NCBI GenBank assembly: GCA_001917735.1
Contig: MNEO01000039.1
Span: 1 to 9,554 of the forward strand
Source: Chloroflexi bacterium 13_1_40CM_68_21
GTDB taxonomy: Bacteria > Chloroflexota > Limnocylindria > P2-11E
Direction of reading: 5' to 3'
DNA length: 9,554 nt
How positions within the stretch are numbered: position 1 is the stretch's first letter; each line of letters begins with the position of its first letter. The position numbers and the translations under genes were made by a program. Under the pieces are notes generated by a model, which saw nothing but the letters and a program-made list of their open reading frames with translations, made no database searches and was not told the DNA's origin. Positions 1 through 6,479 of the stretch are shown piece after piece.

Positions 1-1
1 G

Positions 2-157
2 GGCCGGCCCCTCTGGACACCAGGTGGCATCGTGTTCGTTCGCGCGACATCGCAAGGCGGGACGGAGATCATGCTGGTATCACCTGCGGGCGGAGCCCCC
101 CTGAGTCTCTACACGGACGCGCGCCCGCTCGGTCAGATCGCGTTCATTAGTCCGTGA
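2..157 (+). CDS. C-terminal end of a TolB/WD40-like beta-propeller protein (partial)
   Basis: An open frame enters from the left edge and ends at TGA 155-157, giving 51 residues. It reads as beta-strand blade material: a W-T-P-G-G turn, then I-V-F-V-R-A, a G-G-T-E-I-M-L-V strand, an S-P-A-G-G-A-P turn and the ending Q-I-A-F-I-S-P. That rhythm (W-S-P-D-G, I-x-F-V, then x-I-x-L-x-x-x-x-G-G) is typical of PD40/TolB-type propeller repeats, but one blade is too little for a firm call and the function is unknown. The stop overlaps the pxpA GTG start (GTGA, 154-157), and the overlap pattern continues through the pxp genes, so it is probably the preceding gene of the same transcript. Confidence 0.5.
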   Translation, partial: GRPLWTPGGIVFVRATSQGGTEIMLVSPAGGAPLSLYTDARPLGQIAFISP

Positions 158-906
158 AGTCTGTCGACTTCAACGGCGATCTCGGGGAAGGTGCCGGGAC
201 CGACACCGCGATCATGCCCCTCGTCACGAGCGCGAACATCGCGTGCGGCGGACACGCCGGCAACGAGAACACGATGCGTACCGCCGTCGAGCTCGCGCTG
301 AAGAACAAGGTCGCCATCGGCGCGCATCCGGGCTACCCCGACCGAGAACGATTCGGTCGCGTGCCGCTCGAGATGCCTCCGCGCGAGCTCATCGAGTCGA
401 TCCGCCGTCAGCTCGACTCGCTCATCGGCATCGCTTCGCGCGTGGGCGCGCGCGTCACGCACGTGAAGGCGCACGGCGCCCTCTACAACCAGTCGGAGCG
501 CGACGAGACGACCGCCCGCAACATCCTGTTCGGCATACAGGCCGCTACCGGCGGCCACGAGCTCGTCGTTTTCGCACCGCCCGGCTCGGCGATGTGGCAG
601 GAGGCTCGGGCAATGGGTATGCGCGTGGCGCGCGAGGGATTCGTCGACCGTGCGTACGAGTCCGACGGAACGCTCCGCTCGCGCACGCTCGCCGGCGCGC
701 TGGTCACCAACCCGTCTGACGCCGCGGCTCAGGCGCTCTCCTTCGTGCGCAAAGGAGGCGTGACCGCAGCGGACGGGGCCTTCCTCAAGGTCGAGGTCGA
801 TACGCTCTGCGTCCATGGCGATACACCGGGCGCCGCGGACATCGCCCGCGCGGTGCGCGAGGCACTTCGCGGCGCGAACGTGAACGTCGCGCCGTTCAAG
901 TCCTGA
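154..906 (+). CDS. pxpA: 5-oxoprolinase subunit A (LamB/YcsF family)
   Basis: PxpA works with the PxpBC complex in ATP-dependent opening of 5-oxoproline (pyroglutamate) to L-glutamate in the cytoplasm. The 250-residue product has the normal family length and motifs throughout: D-F-N-G-D-L-G-E-G at 5-13, S-A-N-I-A-C-G-G-H-A-G at 26-36, G-A-H-P-G-Y-P-D at 56-63 followed by R-F-G-R, V-K-A-H-G-A-L-Y-N at 104-112, D-R-A-Y at 165-168 and C-V-H-G-D at 219-223. From memory the family usually has V-K-P-H-G-A-L-Y, so Ala106 replaces a common proline. The GTG start at 154 places the D-F-N-G-D motif at the expected N-terminus and overlaps the preceding stop by 4 bases. I see no Shine-Dalgarno site, so translation is probably coupled to the upstream gene. 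The stop at 904-906 overlaps the proposed pxpB start. Confidence 0.96.
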   Translation: MKSVDFNGDLGEGAGTDTAIMPLVTSANIACGGHAGNENTMRTAVELALKNKVAIGAHPGYPDRERFGRVPLEMPPRELIESIRRQLDSLIGIASRVGARVTHVKAHGALYNQSERDETTARNILFGIQAATGGHELVVFAPPGSAMWQEARAMGMRVAREGFVDRAYESDGTLRSRTLAGALVTNPSDAAAQALSFVRKGGVTAADGAFLKVEVDTLCVHGDTPGAADIARAVREALRGANVNVAPFKS

Positions 907-1535
907 ACAGCACGCGGATCCGTCCGTTCGGAGAGAGCGCGCTCCTCGTCCAGATCGGTGATCGGATAGACGATGCGCTTGTCGCAGCGGCGCGCGCGGT
1001 AGCGGACGCGTGGGATGCGCTCGGGCACGGGCCGTCGGTGCCGGCGTACGCCTCGGTCGTACTGCGGTTCGATCCCCTGCGCCTCGACCCCCGCGACGCG
1101 GAGCGCGAGGCCGAACGCATCCTGTCATCGCTCCGCGCGGCGCCGGCCACACGGGGGCGTTCGATCGATATCCCGACGGTGTACGACGGGCCTGACCTCG
1201 ACGAGACCGCATCGCGGTCCAACCTTTCACGCGACGAGCTCGTCGCGCTCCATTCCGGCCGCGAATACCGCGCGTACTTCCTCGGGTTCCTTCCCGGTTT
1301 CGCGTATTGCGGCACCCTCGATCCTCGGATCGTCGCCCCGCGCCTCGGGCGACCTCGCGAGCGAGTCCCGGCTGGTGCGGTCGCCATCGCCGACGGACAG
1401 ACCGCGGTCTACCCGCTCGATTCGCCCGGCGGGTGGCGGTTGATCGGTCACACGGACAGGAGAATCTTCGACCCGTCGAACGACCCCCCCACGTTGATCA
1501 GGCCCGGCGACCGCGTGCGGTTCGTCGCGACGTGA
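903..1535 (+). CDS. pxpB: 5-oxoprolinase subunit B (KipI family), probable CTG start
   Basis: PxpB pairs with PxpC as the ATP-dependent part of 5-oxoprolinase; the family includes B. subtilis KipI. The first GTG in frame (1038) would lose the conserved N-terminus, because the same frame upstream encodes R-I-R-P-F-G-E-S-A-L-L-V-Q-I-G-D (918-962), a hallmark KipI/PxpB opening. Between 903 and 1038 there is no ATG, GTG or TTG in frame, and none was found for about 100 bases upstream. CTG at 903 overlaps the pxpA stop as CTGA, matching the GTGA junctions on either side, so I place the start there (210 residues). The core carries H-S-G-R-E-Y, L-G-F-L-P-G-F-A-Y-C-G, P-R-x-x-V-P-A-G-A-V-A-I-A and S-P-G-G-W-R-L-I-G-H-T, all family signatures. 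The identity is secure; the exact start is not proven. Confidence 0.93.
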   Translation: MNSTRIRPFGESALLVQIGDRIDDALVAAARAVADAWDALGHGPSVPAYASVVLRFDPLRLDPRDAEREAERILSSLRAAPATRGRSIDIPTVYDGPDLDETASRSNLSRDELVALHSGREYRAYFLGFLPGFAYCGTLDPRIVAPRLGRPRERVPAGAVAIADGQTAVYPLDSPGGWRLIGHTDRRIFDPSNDPPTLIRPGDRVRFVAT

Positions 1536-2431
1536 TCCGGATCGAGGCGGCGGGACTCCGCGCCACCGTGCAGGACCGCGGCAGGTTCGGACACCTTCGC
1601 GACGGCGTCCCGCCGGCTGGGCCGGCTGATCCCTTCGCGTTCGCCGCGGCGCAAGCGCTCGTCGGCAACGACCAGGGAGCCGCCGCGATCGAGATCGTCG
1701 GCGCACCGTTCACGTTCAGCTGCGACGATCGCCGTCTCGTCGCGGTCACGGGTCGGGACGTCGCGCTCCGCGCCCGAGATCGCATCCCGGGTTGGACCGC
1801 CACGTTCGCGCGCGCCGGAGACAGGCTCACCGTGATCGCGGGAGGGCGATCGCGCTTCGCGTACCTCGCGATCTCAGGTGGTGTCGCGGTAGAGCCGGCG
1901 CTCGGAAGCCGCGCGACGTATCTTCCTGCCGCGATCGGCCGACCGCTGCGCCCGGGTGACGCGCTTGCCCTCGGCGACGCCCGCGTCGACCCCGAGCGTG
2001 CCGGTCGATCGCTTCATCCCCCTGTTTACGAGACCGGAACGATACGTGCCATCACAGGCCCACATGCGGAGCGTTTCACGGACGAGGCACAGGCGCTGTT
2101 CTTTTCGGGCGACTTCCAGGTAGAACCCGCGAGCGACCGCATGGGCGCGCGGCTAAGCGGGTCGCGGATCGTCGCGCGCGAGGGAGAGATCCTCACCTGT
2201 GGCGTCGTCGCAGGCGCCGTACAGGTCCCGTCGGGCGGCGCGCCCATCGTCCTCCTCGCGGATCACCAGACGACCGGTGGCTATCCGTTGATCGCAACGG
2301 TGATCGCGGCAGACCTGGGCCTCGTCGCTCAGCGACTCCCGGGCGAACGTCTCCGCTTCACTCGCGTCGATCGCGATCGCGCGGTCGTCGCGCTGCGCGA
2401 GGCGCGCGGTGCGCTCGCGGAGATCGCGTGA
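1532..2431 (+). CDS. pxpC: 5-oxoprolinase subunit C (biotin-dependent carboxylase-like family)
   Basis: PxpC (cyclophilin-like, KipA/urea amidolyase-related family) completes the PxpABC 5-oxoprolinase. From GTG 1532 the product has 299 residues, normal for the family. Visible signatures are V-Q-D-R-G-R-F-G at 13-20, G-V-P-P-A-G-P-A-D at 25-33, the L-V-G-N-D segment at 43-47, S-D-R-M-G-A-R-L-S-G at 201-210, V-P-S-G-G-A-P-I-V-L-L-A-D at 232-244 and Q-T-T-G-G-Y-P-L-I-A-T-V-I at 246-258. The frame stays open upstream to 1307, but that stretch lies inside pxpB; the GTG overlapping the pxpB stop (GTGA, 1532-1535) puts the conserved opening I-R-I-E-A-A-G at the N-terminus. The 3' end overlaps the tail of convergent ribH by 103 bases. 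No terminator hairpin with a T-run is evident there. Confidence 0.95.
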   Translation: MIRIEAAGLRATVQDRGRFGHLRDGVPPAGPADPFAFAAAQALVGNDQGAAAIEIVGAPFTFSCDDRRLVAVTGRDVALRARDRIPGWTATFARAGDRLTVIAGGRSRFAYLAISGGVAVEPALGSRATYLPAAIGRPLRPGDALALGDARVDPERAGRSLHPPVYETGTIRAITGPHAERFTDEAQALFFSGDFQVEPASDRMGARLSGSRIVAREGEILTCGVVAGAVQVPSGGAPIVLLADHQTTGGYPLIATVIAADLGLVAQRLPGERLRFTRVDRDRAVVALREARGALAEIA

Positions 2432-2877
2432 CGGAGCGCGACGAGCTCGAGCGCCGCGTCCATGGCTTCGGCCCCGACGTTGCGCTCGGCGCCCGAGCGC
2501 GCGCGTGCCTGCTCGATGCTCTCGCATGTGAGCACGCCGAATGTGATCGCCACCGGCAGCGACGCGGCCAGCTCCGCGAGAGCGCGCGCGACCGCATGCG
2601 CGAGCACATCGAAGTGCGGCGTGTCGCCGCGTATCAGGCAGCCCAGCGGTACCACGGCGTCGTAACGTCCGGTCCGCGCGAGCGCGGAGACCGCCGGCGC
2701 CAGCTCGAACGACCCCGCCACCTCGAACTCGTCGACAGTCGCTCCAGCGGCCAGGGCGCGCTCCAGCGCCCCCTGCGCCAGGGCTCGAGTGACCTCTTCG
2801 TTCCATCGGGCCCGTACGAGTGCCACGCGGGCCGCGACAAACCCGTTTCTCACTCGCGCGGGCGCCTTCCCAGCCAT
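2329..2877 (-). CDS. ribH: 6,7-dimethyl-8-ribityllumazine synthase with a basic C-terminal tail
   Basis: RibH condenses 5-amino-6-ribitylaminouracil with 3,4-dihydroxy-2-butanone 4-phosphate to lumazine, the penultimate riboflavin step; the family forms pentamers or 60-mer shells. Visible signatures are V-A-L-V-R-A-R-W-N at 18-26, A-G-S-F-E-L-A at 54-60, G-D-T-P-H-F-D at 84-90 with the catalytic-type His88, F-G-V-L-T at 113-117 and Arg127, matching B. subtilis numbering from memory. The frame is open further upstream, but ATG 2877 gives a normal-length N-terminus; in-frame TTG codons just before it are alternatives. No good SD is visible. The family usually ends near residue 150-156; here another 32 residues follow with 10 Arg/Lys and no acidic residue, all antisense to pxpC. 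The gene is cut off from ribD-ribE-ribBA by an inverted gene. Confidence 0.93.
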   Translation of the reverse strand: MAGKAPARVRNGFVAARVALVRARWNEEVTRALAQGALERALAAGATVDEFEVAGSFELAPAVSALARTGRYDAVVPLGCLIRGDTPHFDVLAHAVARALAELAASLPVAITFGVLTCESIEQARARSGAERNVGAEAMDAALELVALRHAISASAPRASRSATTARSRSTRVKRRRSPGSR

Positions 2878-2927
2878 CGACAACAGGCGCAATCTAGCCC
2901 ACGAATGCGCTCTGCCCGGGTAGCCAG
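2878..2927. promoter_or_regulatory. Short divergent spacer between ribH and the membrane-protein gene
   Basis: These 50 bases are the only non-coding DNA between the divergent start codons of ribH (-) and the membrane-protein gene (+), so promoters for both should lie here or run into coding sequence. On the minus strand TAGATT (2897-2892) resembles a -10 box (4 of 6 matches) without a convincing -35. A near-palindrome centred on CCCGGG (2912-2923) could be an operator or chance in GC-rich DNA. Neither start has an obvious SD. Confidence 0.3.
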
Positions 2928-4568
2928 ATGACCGAAGAAGTCGATCCGCGGCTCGTCGCGCTCGGGCTCGTTCCCGCGCCGCCCGGCTGGCGCGAGCATC
3001 AGCAGCAGCTGCTCGCGGGGACTGCGGGTCCCGTAGAGGCCCCCACCGGATCGACGGTACCCAACCCGTTCGCCGAGCCATCGCCCGGCGCCCCAGCTGT
3101 CCCCGGCGACATCTTCGCGGGGATGGGGAAGTTCACGGGCATGCCGGCTGAAGCGCCTCCGGTTCAGCCGGTCGAGTCGCGTTCCGTCTTCACCGAACCT
3201 GCAGAGACCTACGCGCCACCGCCTGCGACGGCGCCGACCCCGCCGCCGGCATACGCGCCACCGACGTACTCCGCGCCGCCGGCCGCGCCTCGCCAGCCGG
3301 AAATGCCCACCCGCGAGGCGCCGCCGCCGCTGCCACCGCTCGCGTCGGCCGTGCCGACCGCGCGGGCAGCTGTCGAGGCGCCGCCGAGGCAGGAGAAGAA
3401 GGAAAAGCCGCGCAAAGAGAAGAAGGAAAAACCGCCCAAGGTCGAGAAGGCTCCGAAGGCCGAGAAGGCTCCGAAGGCCGAGAAGGCGGCGAAAGCGCCG
3501 AAGCCGCCGAGGGCGCCGAGACCGGAGAGGGTCAAGCCGCCCCCCAAGCCCCGATTCCTTCTACCGCCGAGCGGCGTTCTGTTGAGAGGGCCGGTGGTCA
3601 TGGGCTATCCCGAGAAGAAGCTTCAGATCACGCTCGAGCAGCTCGGCTTCCGTATCGACGGCAAGGAGCCGATCGATGTCGCTTGGACGGACGTCAAGGA
3701 GATCAAGCCGCGTCGCGGACGCGTCTCCGTCCGGTTGAAGGGCGGAAGACCGGTCAACTTCGGTATCCCGGTCGAGGGCGTCTCCGAGCCGACACTCGCG
3801 GGGCCGCTCGCGCTCGTCGTGAAAGAGGCGAGTGGCGGCAGCCTGGACCTCGCGGGAAGCGCGTTCCTCCAGCTGCAGAACGCGACCGACTCGCTTCGCG
3901 ACCACTACCACGACGAGGATGACCCGCTCATCCCGACGGTCGTCGGACTGGTATTCGTGCTCGCCGGACTGACCGTCACGGCGCTTCTCCCTGACGCCAT
4001 CGCGATCGCGACGCGCACCCCGATCGCCGCGGGCGCCTATCTGCTCGACTCGCCGCTTTCCTCATTCGATCCGCGCATCCTGTTCGCGTCGTTCGCCGCG
4101 GCAGCGATGCTCGCCGCAGGAGTGGTGCGTGTTGCGATGGGAAAGGCGGCGACCGCGTGGGCGCGCGGCACGCTCCGTGGCTGGCACGAAGAACCGCGTC
4201 GGTACATCGAGCTCGCGCGCCGCGGTCTCGCGTCGATCATCCTCAACCCGGCGATGTCCGCCGCGGTCCTGCTCATGGCGATCGTTCTCTGCCTGCCGAG
4301 CGCGCGCGTGCAGACCGTGATCGAGCCCGGAGGCTTCCACCTCATGCGCGAGATCCCTTTCTTCGACGAAGATCGGCCTTGGACCACGGTGACCGAGATC
4401 ACGACCGTCCCCGCGCCGACGATCCAGCACTTCGAAGGGATCGCCGTGGTCTTCCGCTTCACCAACAAGTCGCCGATCTCAACGCTCGACACGCGCCTGC
4501 GCGGTGGAACCGACAAACAGCTTCTGACCGCCGCCACCCGGTGGCGCGAGGGTGCCGCCCCGCCTTAA
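2928..4568 (+). CDS. Unrecognised 3-TM membrane protein with Pro-rich and Lys-rich N-terminal half
   Basis: I do not recognise this 546-residue protein. Residues 1-150 are low-complexity, rich in Pro and Ala; 154-206 are a Lys/Pro/Ala/Glu tract with E-K-A-P-K-A repeats. Residues about 212-300 look folded and mainly beta (L-Q-I-T-L-E-Q-L-G-F-R-I-D-G, then V-A-W-T-D-V-K-E-I and V-S-V-R-L-K-G), faintly like bacterial PH/GRAM-type domains; that is a guess. Hydrophobic segments near 334-356, 384-404 and 436-457 are likely membrane helices, and residues 460-546 form a soluble tail. The basic N-terminal half suggests N-in topology with the tail outside. No signal peptide. ATG 2928 is the only reasonable start, since an in-frame TAG lies at 2895. 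It runs opposite to and between ribBA and ribH; a role in flavin transport or regulation would be pure guesswork. Confidence 0.85.
   Translation: MTEEVDPRLVALGLVPAPPGWREHQQQLLAGTAGPVEAPTGSTVPNPFAEPSPGAPAVPGDIFAGMGKFTGMPAEAPPVQPVESRSVFTEPAETYAPPPATAPTPPPAYAPPTYSAPPAAPRQPEMPTREAPPPLPPLASAVPTARAAVEAPPRQEKKEKPRKEKKEKPPKVEKAPKAEKAPKAEKAAKAPKPPRAPRPERVKPPPKPRFLLPPSGVLLRGPVVMGYPEKKLQITLEQLGFRIDGKEPIDVAWTDVKEIKPRRGRVSVRLKGGRPVNFGIPVEGVSEPTLAGPLALVVKEASGGSLDLAGSAFLQLQNATDSLRDHYHDEDDPLIPTVVGLVFVLAGLTVTALLPDAIAIATRTPIAAGAYLLDSPLSSFDPRILFASFAAAAMLAAGVVRVAMGKAATAWARGTLRGWHEEPRRYIELARRGLASIILNPAMSAAVLLMAIVLCLPSARVQTVIEPGGFHLMREIPFFDEDRPWTTVTEITTVPAPTIQHFEGIAVVFRFTNKSPISTLDTRLRGGTDKQLLTAATRWREGAAPP
3393..3497 (+). 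repeat. In-frame tandem repeats encoding the Lys/Pro/Ala/Glu tract
   Basis: Two kinds of direct repeat lie inside the membrane-protein gene. GAGAAGAAGGAAAAGCCG at 3393-3410 recurs with one change at 3417-3434. The 18-base unit GAGAAGGCTCCGAAGGCC is exact at 3444-3461 and 3462-3479, with a degraded third copy at 3480-3497. All are whole codons and encode E-K-K-E-K-P and E-K-A-P-K-A blocks, so copy number can change without breaking the frame. Confidence 0.85.
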
Positions 4569-5833
4569 GAGTCCGCGTCGACCACCGTGAGCAGGTGCCC
4601 AAGCTTGGTCCGCTTCGTCGCGAGGTACCCGCGATTTGTGGCGCGAGGCGGGACCTCGATCGGGATCCGTTCGACGACCTCGAGGCCGTAGAGCGGGACG
4701 AGCTTCTGCGGATTGTTCGTGAGGATGCGCGCGCGGCGGACGCCCAGGTCCAGGAGGATCTGCACGCCCAGGCCACGCTCGCGCTCGTCGGCCTTGAACC
4801 CGAGCCGCTCGTTGGCCTCGACCGTGTCGAGCCCCTGATCCTGCAGCGCGTACGCCCGAAGCTTGTTCATCAGACCGATGCCTCGACCCTCCTGACGTAG
4901 ATAGAGGAGGACGCCGCGGCCCTCTTTCGCGATCCGCTTGAGCGCCATCTCGAGCTGTTCGCCGCAATCGCAGCGCACCGAGCGGAACGTGTCGCCGGTC
5001 AAGCACTCGTCGTGAACGCGGACGAGCACCGGCTCCCCGTTCGCGACGTCGCCAAGCGTGAGAGCGACGTGCTCGGCTTCGGTGTTGCCGAAGCGCGCGC
5101 GGTACCCGTGCACGGTGAACTCCCCGTATTCCGTCGGAAGCTTCGCGGTCGCGATGCGCTCGACGAGTCGCTCCTGGGACAGGCGGTGAGCGATGAGCTC
5201 CTTCACCGTGATGAGCCTCAGACCGTGGCGCTTCGCGAAGCGCTTGAGCTCAGGAAGGCGCGCCATCGAACCGTCGGGGTTCGTGATCTCGCAGATGACC
5301 CCGACCGGCGCCAGGCCGGCCATGCGGCAGAGGTCGACCGCCGCCTCGGTCTGCCCCGCCCGCACCAGCACACCACCTTCGCGCGCCTTGAGGGGGAAGA
5401 TGTGACCGGGCTTCACGAAGTCGTGCGGTCGCGTCGACGGATCCGCGAGGAGCCGGATCGTTCGCGCCCGATCGGCCGCGCTGATGCCGGTGGTGACGCC
5501 CTCGCGGGCGTCAACGCTCACCGTGAACGCTGTGCCGAGCCGTGCCTCGTTGCGCGTGACCATCTGCGGCAGGTCGAGGGCGTCCAGCCGTTCGCCGGTC
5601 ATGGGCACGCAGATCACGCCGCTTGCGTACTTGCGGATGAACGCGACGTCCTCGGGTGTGCAGAGCTGCGCCGCGATCGTGAGGTCGCCCTCGTTCTCGC
5701 GGTCCTCGTCGTCGACGACGATCACCATCCGGCCCCGCTTGATGTCGTCGATCGCTTCGGTGACCGTCGCGAACACGCCTCGCGGTGCGACCGCCTTTGG
5801 TCGCGTCGGCAAGTTCTTCGGCGAGCCCCTCAT
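4565..5833 (-). CDS. ribBA: Bifunctional DHBP synthase / GTP cyclohydrolase II
   Basis: RibBA supplies both riboflavin precursors: the N-terminal half converts ribulose-5-phosphate to 3,4-dihydroxy-2-butanone 4-phosphate, and the C-terminal half opens GTP to the pyrimidine precursor. The 422 residues are a normal fusion length. The DHBP synthase half (about 20-215) shows D-D-E-D-R-E-N-E-G-D at 41-50, P-G-H-I-F-P at 142-147 and R-A-G-Q-T-E-A-A-V-D-L at 158-168; Gln161 stands where E. coli RibB has His in G-H-T-E-A. The GCH II half (about 220-415) has the zinc cysteines C277, C288 and C290, R-Q-E-G-R-G-I-G-L at 313-321, A-D-E-R at 348-351 and L-T-N-N-P-Q-K at 371-377. ATG 5833 lies 21 bases after the ribE stop, without a clear SD. 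Its TAA overlaps the TAA of the opposing gene. Confidence 0.96.
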   Translation of the reverse strand: MRGSPKNLPTRPKAVAPRGVFATVTEAIDDIKRGRMVIVVDDEDRENEGDLTIAAQLCTPEDVAFIRKYASGVICVPMTGERLDALDLPQMVTRNEARLGTAFTVSVDAREGVTTGISAADRARTIRLLADPSTRPHDFVKPGHIFPLKAREGGVLVRAGQTEAAVDLCRMAGLAPVGVICEITNPDGSMARLPELKRFAKRHGLRLITVKELIAHRLSQERLVERIATAKLPTEYGEFTVHGYRARFGNTEAEHVALTLGDVANGEPVLVRVHDECLTGDTFRSVRCDCGEQLEMALKRIAKEGRGVLLYLRQEGRGIGLMNKLRAYALQDQGLDTVEANERLGFKADERERGLGVQILLDLGVRRARILTNNPQKLVPLYGLEVVERIPIEVPPRATNRGYLATKRTKLGHLLTVVDADS

Positions 5834-5854
5834 CGCATCAAGTGTATTTCGCCG

Positions 5855-6448
5855 TCAGCTCTTCCCGAGCAGGCGCTGCACATATTTCGCGAGCACGTCG
5901 GCCTCGAGATTGGCCGGCTCGCCCGCACGCAGCGCGCCGAGGGTCGTCCGCTCGGCGGTATGGGGGATGAGCGCGATGTCGATATAGCTCTTGCCAAGGG
6001 CGGCGATGGTCAACGACACGCCATCGATCGCGATGAAGCCCTTCGGCACGACGTATCGCGAGAGGCCCTTCGGAAGTGCGAAGCGGAGCCGGGCGGCCCC
6101 GCCGCCCTCCTCCTTTCGCGAGAGGAGCTTGGTCGTCGCGTCGACATGTCCCTGCACGAAGTGCCCGCCGAGCGCCGTCGTGGGCGTGGCCGCGCGCTCG
6201 AGGTTCACGCGCGTGCCGCGCAGCGCGCTCCCGAGCGTCGTACGGTCGAGCGTCTCCCGGACGAGATCGACCGCGAAGCCGTGGTCGTCCCGCTGTACGA
6301 CGGTCAGGCACGCGCCGGCGACGTTCACGCTCGAGTCGACGGCAAGATCTTCGACAACTCGCGACGACGCGATCTCGAGGCGCATGCCCGACGCGCTCGT
6401 TCCAGCGTGCCGGACCGTGCCGATCTCTTCGACGATCCCGGTGAACAC
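5855..6448 (-). CDS. ribE: Riboflavin synthase (alpha subunit type)
   Basis: Riboflavin synthase dismutates two 6,7-dimethyl-8-ribityllumazine molecules into riboflavin and the ribitylaminouracil substrate of RibH. The 197-residue protein shows the two tandem lumazine-binding barrels: M-F-T-G-I-V-E-E-I-G at 1-10, A-G-A-C-L-T-V at 44-50 and G-G-H-F-V-Q-G-H-V-D at 94-103 in and after the first, then K-G-F-I-A-I-D-G-V-S-L-T-I at 136-148, I-P-H-T-A-E-R-T-T-L at 161-170 and N-L-E-A-D-V-L-A-K-Y at 180-189 in the second. The GTG start at 6448 is fixed by the invariant M-F-T-G-I-V opening. It lies 21 bases after the ribD stop, with a hairpin in between (separate entry). The symbol follows B. subtilis usage; the E. 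coli equivalent is ribC. Confidence 0.96.
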   Translation of the reverse strand: MFTGIVEEIGTVRHAGTSASGMRLEIASSRVVEDLAVDSSVNVAGACLTVVQRDDHGFAVDLVRETLDRTTLGSALRGTRVNLERAATPTTALGGHFVQGHVDATTKLLSRKEEGGGAARLRFALPKGLSRYVVPKGFIAIDGVSLTIAALGKSYIDIALIPHTAERTTLGALRAGEPANLEADVLAKYVQRLLGKS

Positions 6449-6479
6449 AGTTGAGGGGGCTATGCCCCCTCAGACCTCC
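6446..6479 (-). promoter_or_regulatory. ribE ribosome-binding region: SD, perfect hairpin, then GTG start
   Basis: Reading the minus strand: GGAGG (6479-6475, inside the last ribD codons), two bases, a perfect hairpin with 9-bp arms TGAGGGGGC (6472-6464) and GCCCCCTCA (6460-6452) around an ATA loop, three bases (ACT), then the ribE GTG (6448-6446). The ribD stop TGA is the base of the 5' arm. The linear SD-to-start gap is 26 nt, too long; with the hairpin folded out it is about 5 nt. No T-run follows, so it does not look like a terminator. Confidence 0.7.

Noticed and set aside
133..1230. 365-codon open frame on the - strand opposite pxpA/pxpB
   Set aside because: It is Arg/Ala-rich with no motifs and lies antisense to pxpA, whose identity is certain.
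1307..1531. Upstream extension of the pxpC frame inside pxpB
   Set aside because: The extension is Arg-rich shadow sequence; the conserved PxpC N-terminus begins at GTG 1532.
2428..2931. 167-codon + strand frame starting at a GTGA overlap after pxpC
   Set aside because: The start context mimics the operon junctions, but the frame is antisense to the conserved RibH core and shows no family features.
2878..3081. Upstream extension of the ribH frame
   Set aside because: It overlaps the start of the membrane-protein gene, is low-complexity and would add 68 residues absent from the family.
5012..6454. 480-codon open frame on the + strand opposite ribBA and ribE
   Set aside because: It is antisense to two clearly recognised enzymes, has no recognisable domain and an Arg/Asp/His-heavy composition typical of frames mirrored from high-GC coding DNA.
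6452..6472. ribD-ribE hairpin as a rho-independent terminator
   Set aside because: No T-run follows on the minus strand, and a terminator here would cut off ribE and ribBA.
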